Source of the DNA: JBBPZA01 sp963728925
GTDB lineage: Bacteria > Actinomycetota > Thermoleophilia > Solirubrobacterales > Solirubrobacteraceae
Direction of reading: 5' to 3'
DNA: 64,000 nucleotides
Assembly: GCA_963728925.1 (NCBI GenBank)
Contig: CAVSMB010000005.1
Span: forward strand, 62,001 to 126,000
Shown: positions 43,723 through 51,208 of the stretch, piece after piece
How the letters are laid out: each line of letters opens with the position of its first letter
Position numbering within the stretch: position 1 is the first letter of the stretch
Program-made: the position numbers and the translations under genes
The notes under the pieces: model-generated
What the model was told of the DNA's origin: nothing
Databases searched by the model: none
What the model saw: only the letters and a program-made list of their open reading frames with translations

Positions 43723-44198
43723 GCCGAGACGGTGCCGGGACCGCGCCCTTGATCTTCGGCACCCTCGAGCGCCGCGAGGTGCTCGACGTTGGCCACGTCG
43801 GCGGCCTCCTCGCTCGGCGCCGCGCCGAACCAGGCGTCGAGGATCTCGGCGAGCTCGGCCTCGGAGGTCGAGCGCAGGCTCAGGGCGAGGACGTTGGCGT
43901 CGTTCCAGCGCCGCGCGCCCTGCGCGGTGGCCGCGTCGGTGCACAGCGCCGCCCGCACGCCGGGCACCTTGTTGGCCGCGATAGACGCGCCCGTGCCCGT
44001 CCAGCAGCACACCACGCCCTGGTCGGCGCGCCCCTCCACCACGTCGCGCGAGGCCGCCTCGCTGGCCCACGCCCAGTCCTCGCGCTCGCCGGGCGCGAGC
44101 GCGCCGTGGACGAGCGGCTCGTGGCCCCGGCGCCGAAGCTCCTGGACGAGCGCGTCCGCCACGCCGACGCGCTCGTCGGCGGCGACCGCGATCCTCAT
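43719..44198 (-). CDS. RpiB/LacA/LacB family sugar-phosphate isomerase
   Basis: 159 residues. The family strand MRIAVAADERV, the catalytic-Cys region VVCCWTGTGASIAANKVPG, and RWNDANVLALSLRS are all there. The classical reaction interconverts ribose 5-phosphate and ribulose 5-phosphate. CCWTGTG instead of the RpiB-typical CGTGIG hints at a different sugar phosphate, for example a tetrose. It is preceded by a 43-codon repeat ORF and followed by xylB, each with 4-bp overlaps. Confidence 0.85.
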   Translation of the reverse strand: MRIAVAADERVGVADALVQELRRRGHEPLVHGALAPGEREDWAWASEAASRDVVEGRADQGVVCCWTGTGASIAANKVPGVRAALCTDAATAQGARRWNDANVLALSLRSTSEAELAEILDAWFGAAPSEEAADVANVEHLAALEGAEDQGRGPGTVSA

Positions 44199-44326
44199 CG
44201 CGCCGCCCACCCGCGCGCCCGCCCGGCGAGGCCGATCCTCATCTCGCCGCCCACCCGCGCCCGCCCGGCGAGGCCGATCCTCATCTCGCCGCCCACCCGC
44301 GCCCGCCGGGCGAGGCCGATCCTCAT
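44195..44326 (-). repeat. 42-bp tandem repeats forming a bridging mini-ORF before the rpiB-like gene
   Basis: Three units of about 42 bp, each opening with ATGAGGATC, run from the glycosyltransferase stop to the isomerase start. Read from ATG 44326 they encode 43 residues built on the unit MRIGLAGRARVGGE. The ATG overlaps the glycosyltransferase TGA, and the final TGA overlaps the ATG of the isomerase, whose own first residues are also MRI. The last unit is one base longer, shifting the frame. It looks like repeated duplication of the isomerase start. Confidence 0.75.
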
Positions 44327-45324
44327 CTCGCCGAGGAGACCGGCTCCGGCTCGGCCTCCGGCGCGGGGCGCTCGCCGGGCAGGTTGCGCTGGTCGCGCAC
44401 GATGTACAGCGGCCGGCCGCGGACCTCCTCGGTCACCCGCGCGAGGTACTCGCCGACCACGGCGAGCACGAGCAGCCCTCCGCCGGCGAGCAGGAGCAGC
44501 GGGAGGAGGACCGGAAGCACGCCGTGGGCGAAGAGGTCGGCGATGCGCAGGACCACGGCCACCGGGATCGCGAGGAGGGCCAGCGCCCCCAGCGCGCCCG
44601 CGCCGGCCGACGCGGCGCGCAGCGGCCCGACCGAGGCGGCCGTCGCCGCGTCGGCGGCTCGGCGAAGGCGCCGGACGAGCCCCGGACGGGCCGGGGCCGA
44701 CTCGTGGTCCTCGGGACGGTGGGTCACCGCGGTCTGCGTGAACCCCACCCACGCGGCCATGCCACGCAGATCGCGCGCCCGCTCGGGCATGGCGCGCAGA
44801 GCGTCGACCGCGCGGCGGTCGAGCAGCCGGACGTCGGCGGCCTCGGGGTCGGGCTGGACGCCCGCACGGGCCAGCACCCGCGCGCCGCGGCCGCCGACCC
44901 GCTCGCGGGGCTCCGCTCCCTCCGCCCCGTCCGCGGCCCCGGCGCCCGGAGCCTCGGTCAGACCGTGGATCACGTCGGCTCCGGCGCGCCAGCGCTCGAG
45001 CAGGCGGTGGACCGCCTCGGGCGGCCCACCCTCGAGCAGCAGAAGCGCGTCGCCGTGGGCATGGTCGAGGCCCGCGGTGAGCGCGGCGTCGCGGCCGAAG
45101 GCGCGGGAGAGGTGCAGCGCGCGGACGCGCGGGTCGTGCGTCGCGAGCACGTCGAGCGCCGCCGCGGTGCCCTCGGGCGCGCCGTCGTCGACCAGGACGA
45201 GCTCGTAGGGGATGCCCTGAAGGGTCGCTCGCACGCGGTCGTACAGGGCCTGCACGGCGGGCGGCTCGTCACGCAGGCACGCGACGACGCTCAGCAGGCC
45301 AAGCTCGCGGGATCCCTCACCCAT
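44323..45324 (-). CDS. GtrB/DPM1-like glycosyltransferase, probably degenerate
   Basis: 333 residues. An N-terminal GT-A-like part (LSVVACLRDEPPAVQALYDR, YELVLVDDGAPEGT) and two C-terminal helices with YIVRDQRNLPGE give the layout of polyprenyl-phosphate glycosyltransferases. However, the catalytic DADLQ is replaced by LLEGGPP, and the acceptor region is replaced by an Ala/Gly-rich stretch. It may be inactive or have a structural role. A TAATCT box lies eight nt before ATG 45324. Confidence 0.72.
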   Translation of the reverse strand: MGEGSRELGLLSVVACLRDEPPAVQALYDRVRATLQGIPYELVLVDDGAPEGTAAALDVLATHDPRVRALHLSRAFGRDAALTAGLDHAHGDALLLLEGGPPEAVHRLLERWRAGADVIHGLTEAPGAGAADGAEGAEPRERVGGRGARVLARAGVQPDPEAADVRLLDRRAVDALRAMPERARDLRGMAAWVGFTQTAVTHRPEDHESAPARPGLVRRLRRAADAATAASVGPLRAASAGAGALGALALLAIPVAVVLRIADLFAHGVLPVLLPLLLLAGGGLLVLAVVGEYLARVTEEVRGRPLYIVRDQRNLPGERPAPEAEPEPVSSAR

Positions 45325-45400
45325 CCGACCGCAGATTAGACACCAGGGAGGATGGGCCGAGCCGCCACGCGAGGCCAGCGGGGCTGATCGCGTGCCGCCG

Positions 45401-45464
45401 CGCGCGATCCCCGCGGCCGATCCGGGGCTGCGCGCGCGATCCCCGCGGCCGAGCCGGGGCTCCG
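45401..45464. repeat. 32-bp tandem duplication of a hairpin before the proline dehydrogenase
   Basis: Two near-identical 32-bp units (45401-45432, 45433-45464) each contain GATCCCCG ... CCGGGGCT, able to fold into a short GC hairpin. They lie between the divergent glycosyltransferase and proline dehydrogenase promoters. A role in regulation or as boundary hairpins is possible. Confidence 0.55.
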
Positions 45465-45489
45465 CGCTGATCGCGGGTATCTTCGGGGC

Positions 45490-46833
45490 GTGGCGGACGA
45501 GGCGGCGGTCGAGCGGGAGGTCCAGGCGATCGGGCGCGGCCTCGCAGCCGCCTTCCCGTCCGCGGCCCGCCACCCGGTCAAGGCGCTCGACGGCAAGGCC
45601 ATGGGGCTGGCGGCCGGCGACGACGAGCTGCGCGCTGCGCTCTTCCGCTTCGTCGACGTCGTGCCGGCGTGCCGCTCGCTCGACGACCTTGCGTCGCATC
45701 TCACCGTCTACCTCGAGGAGGTCGACGAGCCCCCGCCGGCGCTCGAGACGGCGATGCGGATGGGCTCGACGCGGGCCGGCCGCGCGGCGCTCGGCGCGGC
45801 GGCCGCCGCGGGCGTGCGCCACATGGCGCACCACTTCATCGTCGGCGACACCCCGAGCGACGCGCTCGGCGCGCTGCGCGCGCGCTGGCAGCGCGGGATC
45901 GCCTCGACGCTCGACCTGCTCGGCGAGGCGACCGTCACCGCGCCGGAGGCCGACGCCTACGCGGCGCGCTGCCACGACGCGCTCGACACCGTCGCGGCCG
46001 CGGCCGGCCGCTGGCGCGAGCAGCCCCGCCTCGAGCGCGACGGCGCCGGGCCGCTGCCGCGGGCGAACGTGTGCGTGAAGGTCTCGGCCCTCACGCCGCT
46101 CCTGCGGCCCGACGCGCCCGAGCGGGGCAAGCGCGACGCGGCGGTCCGGCTGCGCGACCTGCTGCGTCGCGCGCGCGAGCGCGGCGCCCACCTGCACATC
46201 GACATCGAGTCGCTGGACTCGCGCGACGCCGTGCACGAGCTGATCCTCGAGCTGCTGGCCGAGCCCGAGTTCGCCGAAGCGCCGTCGGCCGGCCTCGTCG
46301 TCCAGGCCTACCTCCGCGACTCGCCCGAGCACCTCGACGCCATCCTCGCGTGGGCTCGCTCGACCCCGCGGCGGCCGCCGCTGACCGTGCGGCTGGTGAA
46401 GGGCGCCTACTGGGACCACGAGGTCGTCGAGGCCCGCCAGCACGGCTGGAGCACGCCGGTGTTCGACGTCAAGGCCGACTGCGACCGCAACTTCGAGACG
46501 CTGACGCGCGTGCTCCTCGACGCGCGGCCCGCCGTGCGCGTCGCGATCGCCTCGCACAACCTGCGGTCGGTCGCCCACGCGCTCGCCTACGACCGCGTCA
46601 CCGCTTCCGAACCCGGCGACCTCGAGCTGCAGGTGCTGCTCGGCCTCGGCGACGACCTGGCCGAGGCGCTCGCCGCGCGCGGCCTGCGCGTGCGCGCCTA
46701 CTGCCCCGTGGGCGAGCTCGTCGCCGGTATGGCCTACCTCGTGCGGCGCCTGCTCGAGAACACGAGCAACGAGTCCTTCCTCGCCGCCCAGGCCAAGGGC
46801 GTGCCGGTGGACGAGTTGCTGGCGGCGCCATGA
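45490..46833 (+). CDS. Proline dehydrogenase
   Basis: 447-residue FAD enzyme oxidising proline to pyrroline-5-carboxylate. Family motifs: NVCVKVSALTPLL, HLHIDIESLDSRD, RLVKGAYWDHEVVEARQ, AIASHNLRSV and the C-terminal CPVGELVAGMAYLVRRLLEN. About the length of the proline dehydrogenase part of PutA without its DNA-binding domain. GTG 45490 has TATCTT six nt upstream. A 17-codon mini-ORF links it to the P5C dehydrogenase gene. Confidence 0.92.
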   Translation: MADEAAVEREVQAIGRGLAAAFPSAARHPVKALDGKAMGLAAGDDELRAALFRFVDVVPACRSLDDLASHLTVYLEEVDEPPPALETAMRMGSTRAGRAALGAAAAAGVRHMAHHFIVGDTPSDALGALRARWQRGIASTLDLLGEATVTAPEADAYAARCHDALDTVAAAAGRWREQPRLERDGAGPLPRANVCVKVSALTPLLRPDAPERGKRDAAVRLRDLLRRARERGAHLHIDIESLDSRDAVHELILELLAEPEFAEAPSAGLVVQAYLRDSPEHLDAILAWARSTPRRPPLTVRLVKGAYWDHEVVEARQHGWSTPVFDVKADCDRNFETLTRVLLDARPAVRVAIASHNLRSVAHALAYDRVTASEPGDLELQVLLGLGDDLAEALAARGLRVRAYCPVGELVAGMAYLVRRLLENTSNESFLAAQAKGVPVDELLAAP

Positions 46834-46883
46834 GAGCCGGCCCCGCCCTCGTCCTGCTCGCCGTCGGACCGCTCCCGCGATGA
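46830..46883 (+). CDS. 17-codon mini-ORF bridging proline dehydrogenase and P5CDH
   Basis: ATG 46830 overlaps the proline dehydrogenase TGA (ATGA). The mini-ORF reads MRAGPALVLLAVGPLPR and its TGA overlaps the ATG of the next gene (ATGA at 46880-46883). It gives a continuous path of reinitiation between two enzymes of one pathway. The peptide itself is hydrophobic and matches nothing I know. Confidence 0.45.
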   Translation: MRAGPALVLLAVGPLPR

Positions 46884-48457
46884 GCGACGTGCTCCCTCCG
46901 TTCGCCAACGAGCCCGTTCTCGAGCTGCGCCGCTCGCCCGTGAGAGCGTCGCTGGCCGGCGCGCTCGCGGCGCTCGACGCACGGCTGCCGTTGCGCGTGC
47001 CGGTCCTGGTCGGCGACGACCGCCGTGAGGGCGAAGCGCTTTCCTCCACCGACCCCGGGGAACCCGAGCGTATCGTCGCGCTCGCCCCACGTGCGACCGC
47101 GGCCGACGTCGATGCCGCCGTCCGTCGCGCGGCCGGGCCGGGCCTCGCCGCATGGAGCGCGCGGCCGGCGCACGAGCGGGCAGGCGTCCTGCGCTATGCC
47201 GCGGCGCTGCTGCGCGAGCGCCGCCTCGAGCTGGCTGCGCTGGCGGTTCGCGAGTGCGCGAAGCCGTGGCCCGAGGCCGATGGCGACGTCTGCGAGGCGA
47301 TCGACTTCCTCGAGTACTACGCGCGCGGGGCGGTCGAGCTGGAGCGCGGGCCGGGGCTGCTCCAGGTCCCCGGCGAGCACAACGAGATGCGCTACGCGCC
47401 ACGCGGCGTCACCGCGGTCATCAGCCCGTGGAACTTCCCGTTCGCCATCCCGTGCGGCATGACCGCGGCCGCGCTGGCCACTGGCAACGCCGCCATCCTC
47501 AAGCCCGCCGAGCAGTCCCCCGGCTGCGCGGGCGAGCTGGTCGCCGCGCTCCACGAGGCGGGGGTGCCGCGCGACGCCCTCGCGCTGCTCCCGGGTGAGG
47601 GGGACGCCGGCGCCGCGCTCGTGCGCCATCCCGGCGTCCACACCATCGCCTTCACCGGGTCAGCAGCCGTCGGGCTGGAGATCGTGCGAGCCGCCGCCGA
47701 GCCCCACCAGGGCCAGGGCCACCTCAAGCGCGTCGTCGCCGAGATGGGCGGCAAGAACTGCATCGTGGCCGACGCGGACGCCGACCTCGACGAGGCTGTC
47801 CCGGGGATCGTCGCCTCGGCCTTTGTGTACGCCGGGCAGAAGTGCTCGGCCGCGGCCCGCGTGCTCGCCCACGAGGCGATCGCCGACACGCTGCTCGAGC
47901 GCCTCGCGGGCGCCGTGGAGGTCCTCGTCGTCGAGGGAGCCGAGCACCTCGGCTGCGACGTGCCGCCGGTGATCGAGCAGGCGGCGCAGGAGCGTGTCGA
48001 GGACTACGCCCGCCGTGGGGCGGCGCAGGGTCGCGTCGTCGCGCGCCACGAGGATGTGCCGGCCCCGGGGTGGTTCTGCGCGCCGACCGTGCTCGCCGAT
48101 CTGCCGCCCGACTCGCCGGTACTCCGCGAGGAGATCTTCGGGCCGGTCCTGGCCGTCGACCGCGTGCCCTCAGTCGAGGCAGCCTGTGATGTCGTCGACT
48201 CGCTGCCGCTCGCCCTGACCGGCGGGCTCTTCACCCGCAACCCGCGCACGGTCGAGGCGGTCGCGAGGCGCTCACCGGTGGGCAACCTCTACGTCAACCG
48301 CTCGATCACCGGGGCGATGGTGGGCCGCCAGCCGTTCGGCGGCAACCGCCTCTCGGGCACGGGGAGCAAGGCGGGCGGCCCCGACTACCTGCTCCAGTTC
48401 GTCGAGCCGCGGGTGGTGACGGAGAACACGGTCCACCACGGCCTCATCGTGCAGTGA
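46880..48457 (+). CDS. L-glutamate gamma-semialdehyde (P5C) dehydrogenase
   Basis: 525-residue aldehyde dehydrogenase completing proline breakdown to glutamate. Motifs: AVISPWNFPFAIPCGM, ILKPAEQSPGCAGELV, FTGSAAVGLEI, EMGGKNCIVADADADLD and the nucleophile in YAGQKCSAAARV. The end, FGGNRLSGTGSKAGGPDYLL, is the PutA-type P5CDH signature. Together with the preceding gene it replaces bifunctional PutA. Confidence 0.93.
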   Translation: MSDVLPPFANEPVLELRRSPVRASLAGALAALDARLPLRVPVLVGDDRREGEALSSTDPGEPERIVALAPRATAADVDAAVRRAAGPGLAAWSARPAHERAGVLRYAAALLRERRLELAALAVRECAKPWPEADGDVCEAIDFLEYYARGAVELERGPGLLQVPGEHNEMRYAPRGVTAVISPWNFPFAIPCGMTAAALATGNAAILKPAEQSPGCAGELVAALHEAGVPRDALALLPGEGDAGAALVRHPGVHTIAFTGSAAVGLEIVRAAAEPHQGQGHLKRVVAEMGGKNCIVADADADLDEAVPGIVASAFVYAGQKCSAAARVLAHEAIADTLLERLAGAVEVLVVEGAEHLGCDVPPVIEQAAQERVEDYARRGAAQGRVVARHEDVPAPGWFCAPTVLADLPPDSPVLREEIFGPVLAVDRVPSVEAACDVVDSLPLALTGGLFTRNPRTVEAVARRSPVGNLYVNRSITGAMVGRQPFGGNRLSGTGSKAGGPDYLLQFVEPRVVTENTVHHGLIVQ

Positions 48458-48541
48458 GGCGTGCAACCGCTCACGCGACGCCGCGTGCGCCACTAGGCTC
48501 CGGCCTCCGCCGCTTCCGTTCCAATCAGGGGGTACGAGACG

Positions 48542-49135
48542 ATGGAGAGCTCCGGCTCGCAGGGCGACCGCGGTCGTCCGGACGATCCCGGTCGTCAGGA
48601 CGACCCCGGTCGCCGACGCCTGACCATCGCCATCGCGCTTGCGGCGGTCTTCGCCCTCGCCGCCGTCGGGCTCGGGATCTGGGCGCTGACGACGAAGTCC
48701 GACCTCGACGACGCTCACGCCACGATCGACGACCAGAAGATCGAGCTCGCCCAGCAGCGAGCGACGGCGGCGAACACCCAGGCGCGCCAGGAGAAGTTCG
48801 GGCGGACGCTGGCCAAGCAGTACGCCACGACGCGAGACAAGCTGTACCGCAGCCGCAACACGACGGCCCAGCTCGTCCGCGACGTGAACAAGCAGAAAGC
48901 GCAGTACACCAAGGCGCAGCGCCAGGTCGCCGCCGCGAACACCGCGACGGGGAAGCTCCAGGCCCAGCTCGACGCCGCGCAGCAGCAGCAGGACCTCTCC
49001 GCCGCCTGCGCGCGCGGCGCCCTGGACTCCATCGACCTGTTCTTCACGGCCGCCAGCGCGAAGAGCGGGGCGAAGGCGGCCGTCAAGCAGCTGAACGCGC
49101 TCGACAACCAGTGCGCGGCCGCTGTGCGGAGCTGA
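48542..49135 (+). CDS. Single-pass coiled-coil membrane protein
   Basis: 197 residues: an Asp/Arg/Gly-rich N-terminus with a repeated DDPGR, a helix at about 28-50, a long Gln/Ala/Lys-rich coiled coil (about 52-150) and a short C-terminus with two Cys (SAACARGAL, NQCAAAV). No family is recognised. TAGGCT at about 48495 suggests a short leader of some 40 nt. Confidence 0.68.
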   Translation: MESSGSQGDRGRPDDPGRQDDPGRRRLTIAIALAAVFALAAVGLGIWALTTKSDLDDAHATIDDQKIELAQQRATAANTQARQEKFGRTLAKQYATTRDKLYRSRNTTAQLVRDVNKQKAQYTKAQRQVAAANTATGKLQAQLDAAQQQQDLSAACARGALDSIDLFFTAASAKSGAKAAVKQLNALDNQCAAAVRS

Positions 49136-49164
49136 CCGCCTCCCGTCCGCGACCGCGATGAGGC

Positions 49165-49824
49165 TCAGTTGCTTCCGACCGCGATGGCGATGACGGCGAC
49201 GGTGATGAGGATGCTGAGGCCTCCGAGGATCAGGCCGGCGAGGGCCAAGCCGTCGCCCGTGCCGCGGCCCTCGGCCACGTCCTTGCGCGCCATGACGCCG
49301 AGGATGATCGCGGGGATGCCCGCGAGGATCCCGAAGCAGAGCACGCTGAGGACGCCGAGCACCAGCGCGGCGATCGCCTTGCCGTTCGTGCCCTGGGTCT
49401 GAGCGATTGGCGGGCCGCCGAAGGCCGGCTGGGGAGCGCCGAAGGGCGGCGGCTGGCCGGGGGGCTGGCCGAAGGGGGGCTGCCCTCCGGACACGGGATA
49501 GGCGGGCGGCCCGGGCGCCGGCGCGCCGTAGGGTGGCGGCGAGCCGGCAGGCGGCGGCGCGTAGGGCGGCTGTCCGCCCGGCGGCTGTCCGCCCGGCGGC
49601 GCGAAAGGCGGCGGCTCGGCCGGCTGCCCGCCCGGCGGCTGTCCGCCCGGCGGCGCGTAACGCGGCGGCTCGGCCGGCTGCCCGCCCGCCGGCGCGTAGG
49701 GCGACTGTCCGCCCGGCGGCGCGAAGGGCGGTGGTTCGGCCGGCTGCCCGACGGGCGGCTGCTCGGGCGGGTCGCCCGAAGGCGGGCGATCGCCCTGATC
49801 GCCGGGTGGGGTGGGGCTGCTCAT
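49165..49824 (-). CDS. Proline-rich DUF4190 membrane protein
   Basis: 219 residues. The first ~130 are Pro/Gly/Gln-rich, with repeats such as QPPGGQPAEPPPFAPPGG, encoded by imperfect DNA repeats. The C-terminal ~80, NGKAIAALVLGVLSVLCFG onward, are a DUF4190 two-helix unit with GLALAGLILGGLSI. Function unknown; common in actinobacteria. A terminator separates it from the upstream DUF4234 gene. Confidence 0.8.
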   Translation of the reverse strand: MSSPTPPGDQGDRPPSGDPPEQPPVGQPAEPPPFAPPGGQSPYAPAGGQPAEPPRYAPPGGQPPGGQPAEPPPFAPPGGQPPGGQPPYAPPPAGSPPPYGAPAPGPPAYPVSGGQPPFGQPPGQPPPFGAPQPAFGGPPIAQTQGTNGKAIAALVLGVLSVLCFGILAGIPAIILGVMARKDVAEGRGTGDGLALAGLILGGLSILITVAVIAIAVGSN

Positions 49825-49853
49825 CGACGCTCCGTGGCTCGCTTGCGAAAGAC

Positions 49854-49885
49854 GATCGAGGGGCGCCTCGGGGCGCCCCTCGATC
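49854..49885 (-). terminator. Intrinsic-type terminator after the DUF4234 gene
   Basis: GATCGAGGGGCGCC (49854-49867) pairs perfectly over 14 bp with GGCGCCCCTCGATC (49872-49885) around a four-base loop. On the minus strand it comes 20 nt after the DUF4234 stop and is followed by GTCTTTC, a short T-rich tail. Confidence 0.72.
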
Positions 49886-49905
49886 CTTCGAGTGGTTCTC
49901 CGACG

Positions 49906-50403
49906 CTACTGCTGGACTTCCTGGGGCTGCTGGGGCTGCTGCTGCTGCTGGGGCAGCGCGCCGGGGCCGCCCGGGCCGACCTGTCCGCCGCTACCGGCCT
50001 GTGCCTCCCAGGCCTTGTTGAGGCTGGACTGCATCATGTAATGGGCGATCGGGCTGATGAAGATCTGGAGCAGCAGCCCGAGGCCCGCCTCGACGCCGTC
50101 GTCGCCGGGCGTGGTCATGTTGCGCAGCGCCTGCTGGCGCTGGAAGGTGTGGTAGATGGAGATGAAGGGCGGGACCAGGATGAAGGCGCCCAGCGTGACG
50201 GCCAGGAGCGACGTGCCCGGGCTGTCACCCAACTCCTCAGTGCGGCCGGTGGCCTTGCCGAGGTCCGCCATCTCCCGGTTGATCTTGTAGTACCAGACGA
50301 GCGCGTAGATCCCGAACGTGATGAACGGGAGCAGCGCGGGAGCGAGGGGGTTGCGGATCTTCGCCGTCGACTGGGTCCCGCGGATCTGAACCTCTTCAGC
50401 CAT
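49906..50403 (-). CDS. DUF4234 membrane protein with poly-Gln tail
   Basis: 165 residues. ALLPFITFGIYALVWYYKIN is the DUF4234 signature, followed by further helices (LLAVTLGAFILVPPFISIYH). The C-terminus is low complexity (GGQVGPGGPG, then Q/P runs). ATG 50403 has GGAG ten nt upstream. Function unknown. It lies 64 bp after pdxT and ends in a strong terminator. Confidence 0.82.
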   Translation of the reverse strand: MAEEVQIRGTQSTAKIRNPLAPALLPFITFGIYALVWYYKINREMADLGKATGRTEELGDSPGTSLLAVTLGAFILVPPFISIYHTFQRQQALRNMTTPGDDGVEAGLGLLLQIFISPIAHYMMQSSLNKAWEAQAGSGGQVGPGGPGALPQQQQQPQQPQEVQQ

Positions 50404-50467
50404 AAGGGGTACTCCTAACAGTGGGGTAAACATCGCGCCGGGTCCTGGCGCGGAGGCGATGCAGACG

Positions 50468-51208
50468 CTACCCACCCTGTCGGACCGAGTCCACCCCGGG
50501 CTTTCGCCCGCCTCGGGTGTTCTCCGACATCCGTCGATGCACCGCTGCAAGAAACGTCTCGTGCACGCGTGGGTCGCCGGCCAGCTCGGGGTGAAAGGCG
50601 ACCGCGATGAGGTCGCCCTGGCGCACGGCGACGGGGTGTCCGTCGAGCGCCGCGAGCACCTCCACCCCTTCCCCGTGCTCCTCGACCCACGGGGCGCGGA
50701 TGAACACCGCGCGGAGCGGGCCGCCCTCGAGCCCGGCGACGTCGAGATCCGCCTCGAAGCTGCGGACCTGGCGCCCGAAGGCGTTGCGACGAGCCACGAC
50801 GTCGAGCACGTCGAGGTGGTCGCGGTCGAGCATGATGAGGCCCGCGCACGTGCCGAGTACTGGCGTGCCCGCGGCGGCGAGCGCGCGCAGCGGCCTCTCG
50901 AGCCCCTCGCGCTCGATGCCCAGCGCCATGACGGTCGACTCGCCTCCGGGCAGGATCAGCCCGTCCAGGCCCTCGAGGTCCGCCGGCGTGCGCACCTCCG
51001 CGGGCTCGGCGCCGAGGGCCCGCACCAGCCGCGCGTGTGCCGCGAAATCGCCCTGGAGAGCGAGAACGCCGACCCGCGGGGCGATGACCGCAGGGCCCGC
51101 GAGGGCCTCACCCGACCGACCCGCCGGGGCCTCACCCGACCGACCCGCCGGGGCCTCACCCGACCGACCCGCCGGGGCCTCACCCGACCGACCCGCCGGG
51201 GCGCTCAC
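50468..51208 (-). CDS. pdxT: Pyridoxal 5'-phosphate synthase glutaminase subunit PdxT
   Basis: Supplies ammonia from glutamine to PdxS. Core motifs: VGVLALQGDFAAHARLV, ILPGGESTVMALG, nucleophile Cys in LGTCAGLIML, and His/Glu in AFHPELAGD. GTG 51208 overlaps the pdxS TGA and is the only usable start in frame. It therefore adds about 40 residues before the normal first strand, made of four copies of the octapeptide APAGRSGE. Total 246 residues against about 190-200 in relatives. Confidence 0.9.
   Translation of the reverse strand: MSAPAGRSGEAPAGRSGEAPAGRSGEAPAGRSGEALAGPAVIAPRVGVLALQGDFAAHARLVRALGAEPAEVRTPADLEGLDGLILPGGESTVMALGIEREGLERPLRALAAAGTPVLGTCAGLIMLDRDHLDVLDVVARRNAFGRQVRSFEADLDVAGLEGGPLRAVFIRAPWVEEHGEGVEVLAALDGHPVAVRQGDLIAVAFHPELAGDPRVHETFLAAVHRRMSENTRGGRKPGVDSVRQGG
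51106..51203. repeat. 24-bp minisatellite at the pdxS/pdxT junction
   Basis: Four tandem copies, period 24 bp, of CCTCACCCGACCGACCCGCC + GGGG. On the minus strand they are in frame with pdxT and encode the octapeptide APAGRSGE. They stand right after the GTGA overlap between pdxS and pdxT. Copies are essentially identical, implying recent expansion. Confidence 0.9.

Noticed and set aside
44195..44326. Possible CRISPR or attachment-site array
   Set aside because: 42-bp units have no unique spacers and reproduce the start of the next gene; a tandem duplication explains them better.
44323..47049. 900-codon minus-strand frame covering the glycosyltransferase and proline dehydrogenase
   Set aside because: Only the part up to 45324 matches a protein family; the rest is opposite to a well-supported plus-strand gene.
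49854..49885. Bidirectional terminator
   Set aside because: On the plus strand no gene reads toward it, and the T-rich tail is on the minus strand only.
50404..50467. PLP or other riboswitch near pdxST
   Set aside because: The leader of pdxS is absent (a -10 box lies 7 nt before the start) and no conserved fold is visible.
51106..51207. Possible CRISPR-like array
   Set aside because: The 24-bp units are directly adjacent with no spacers and are in frame with pdxT; no cas genes are present.
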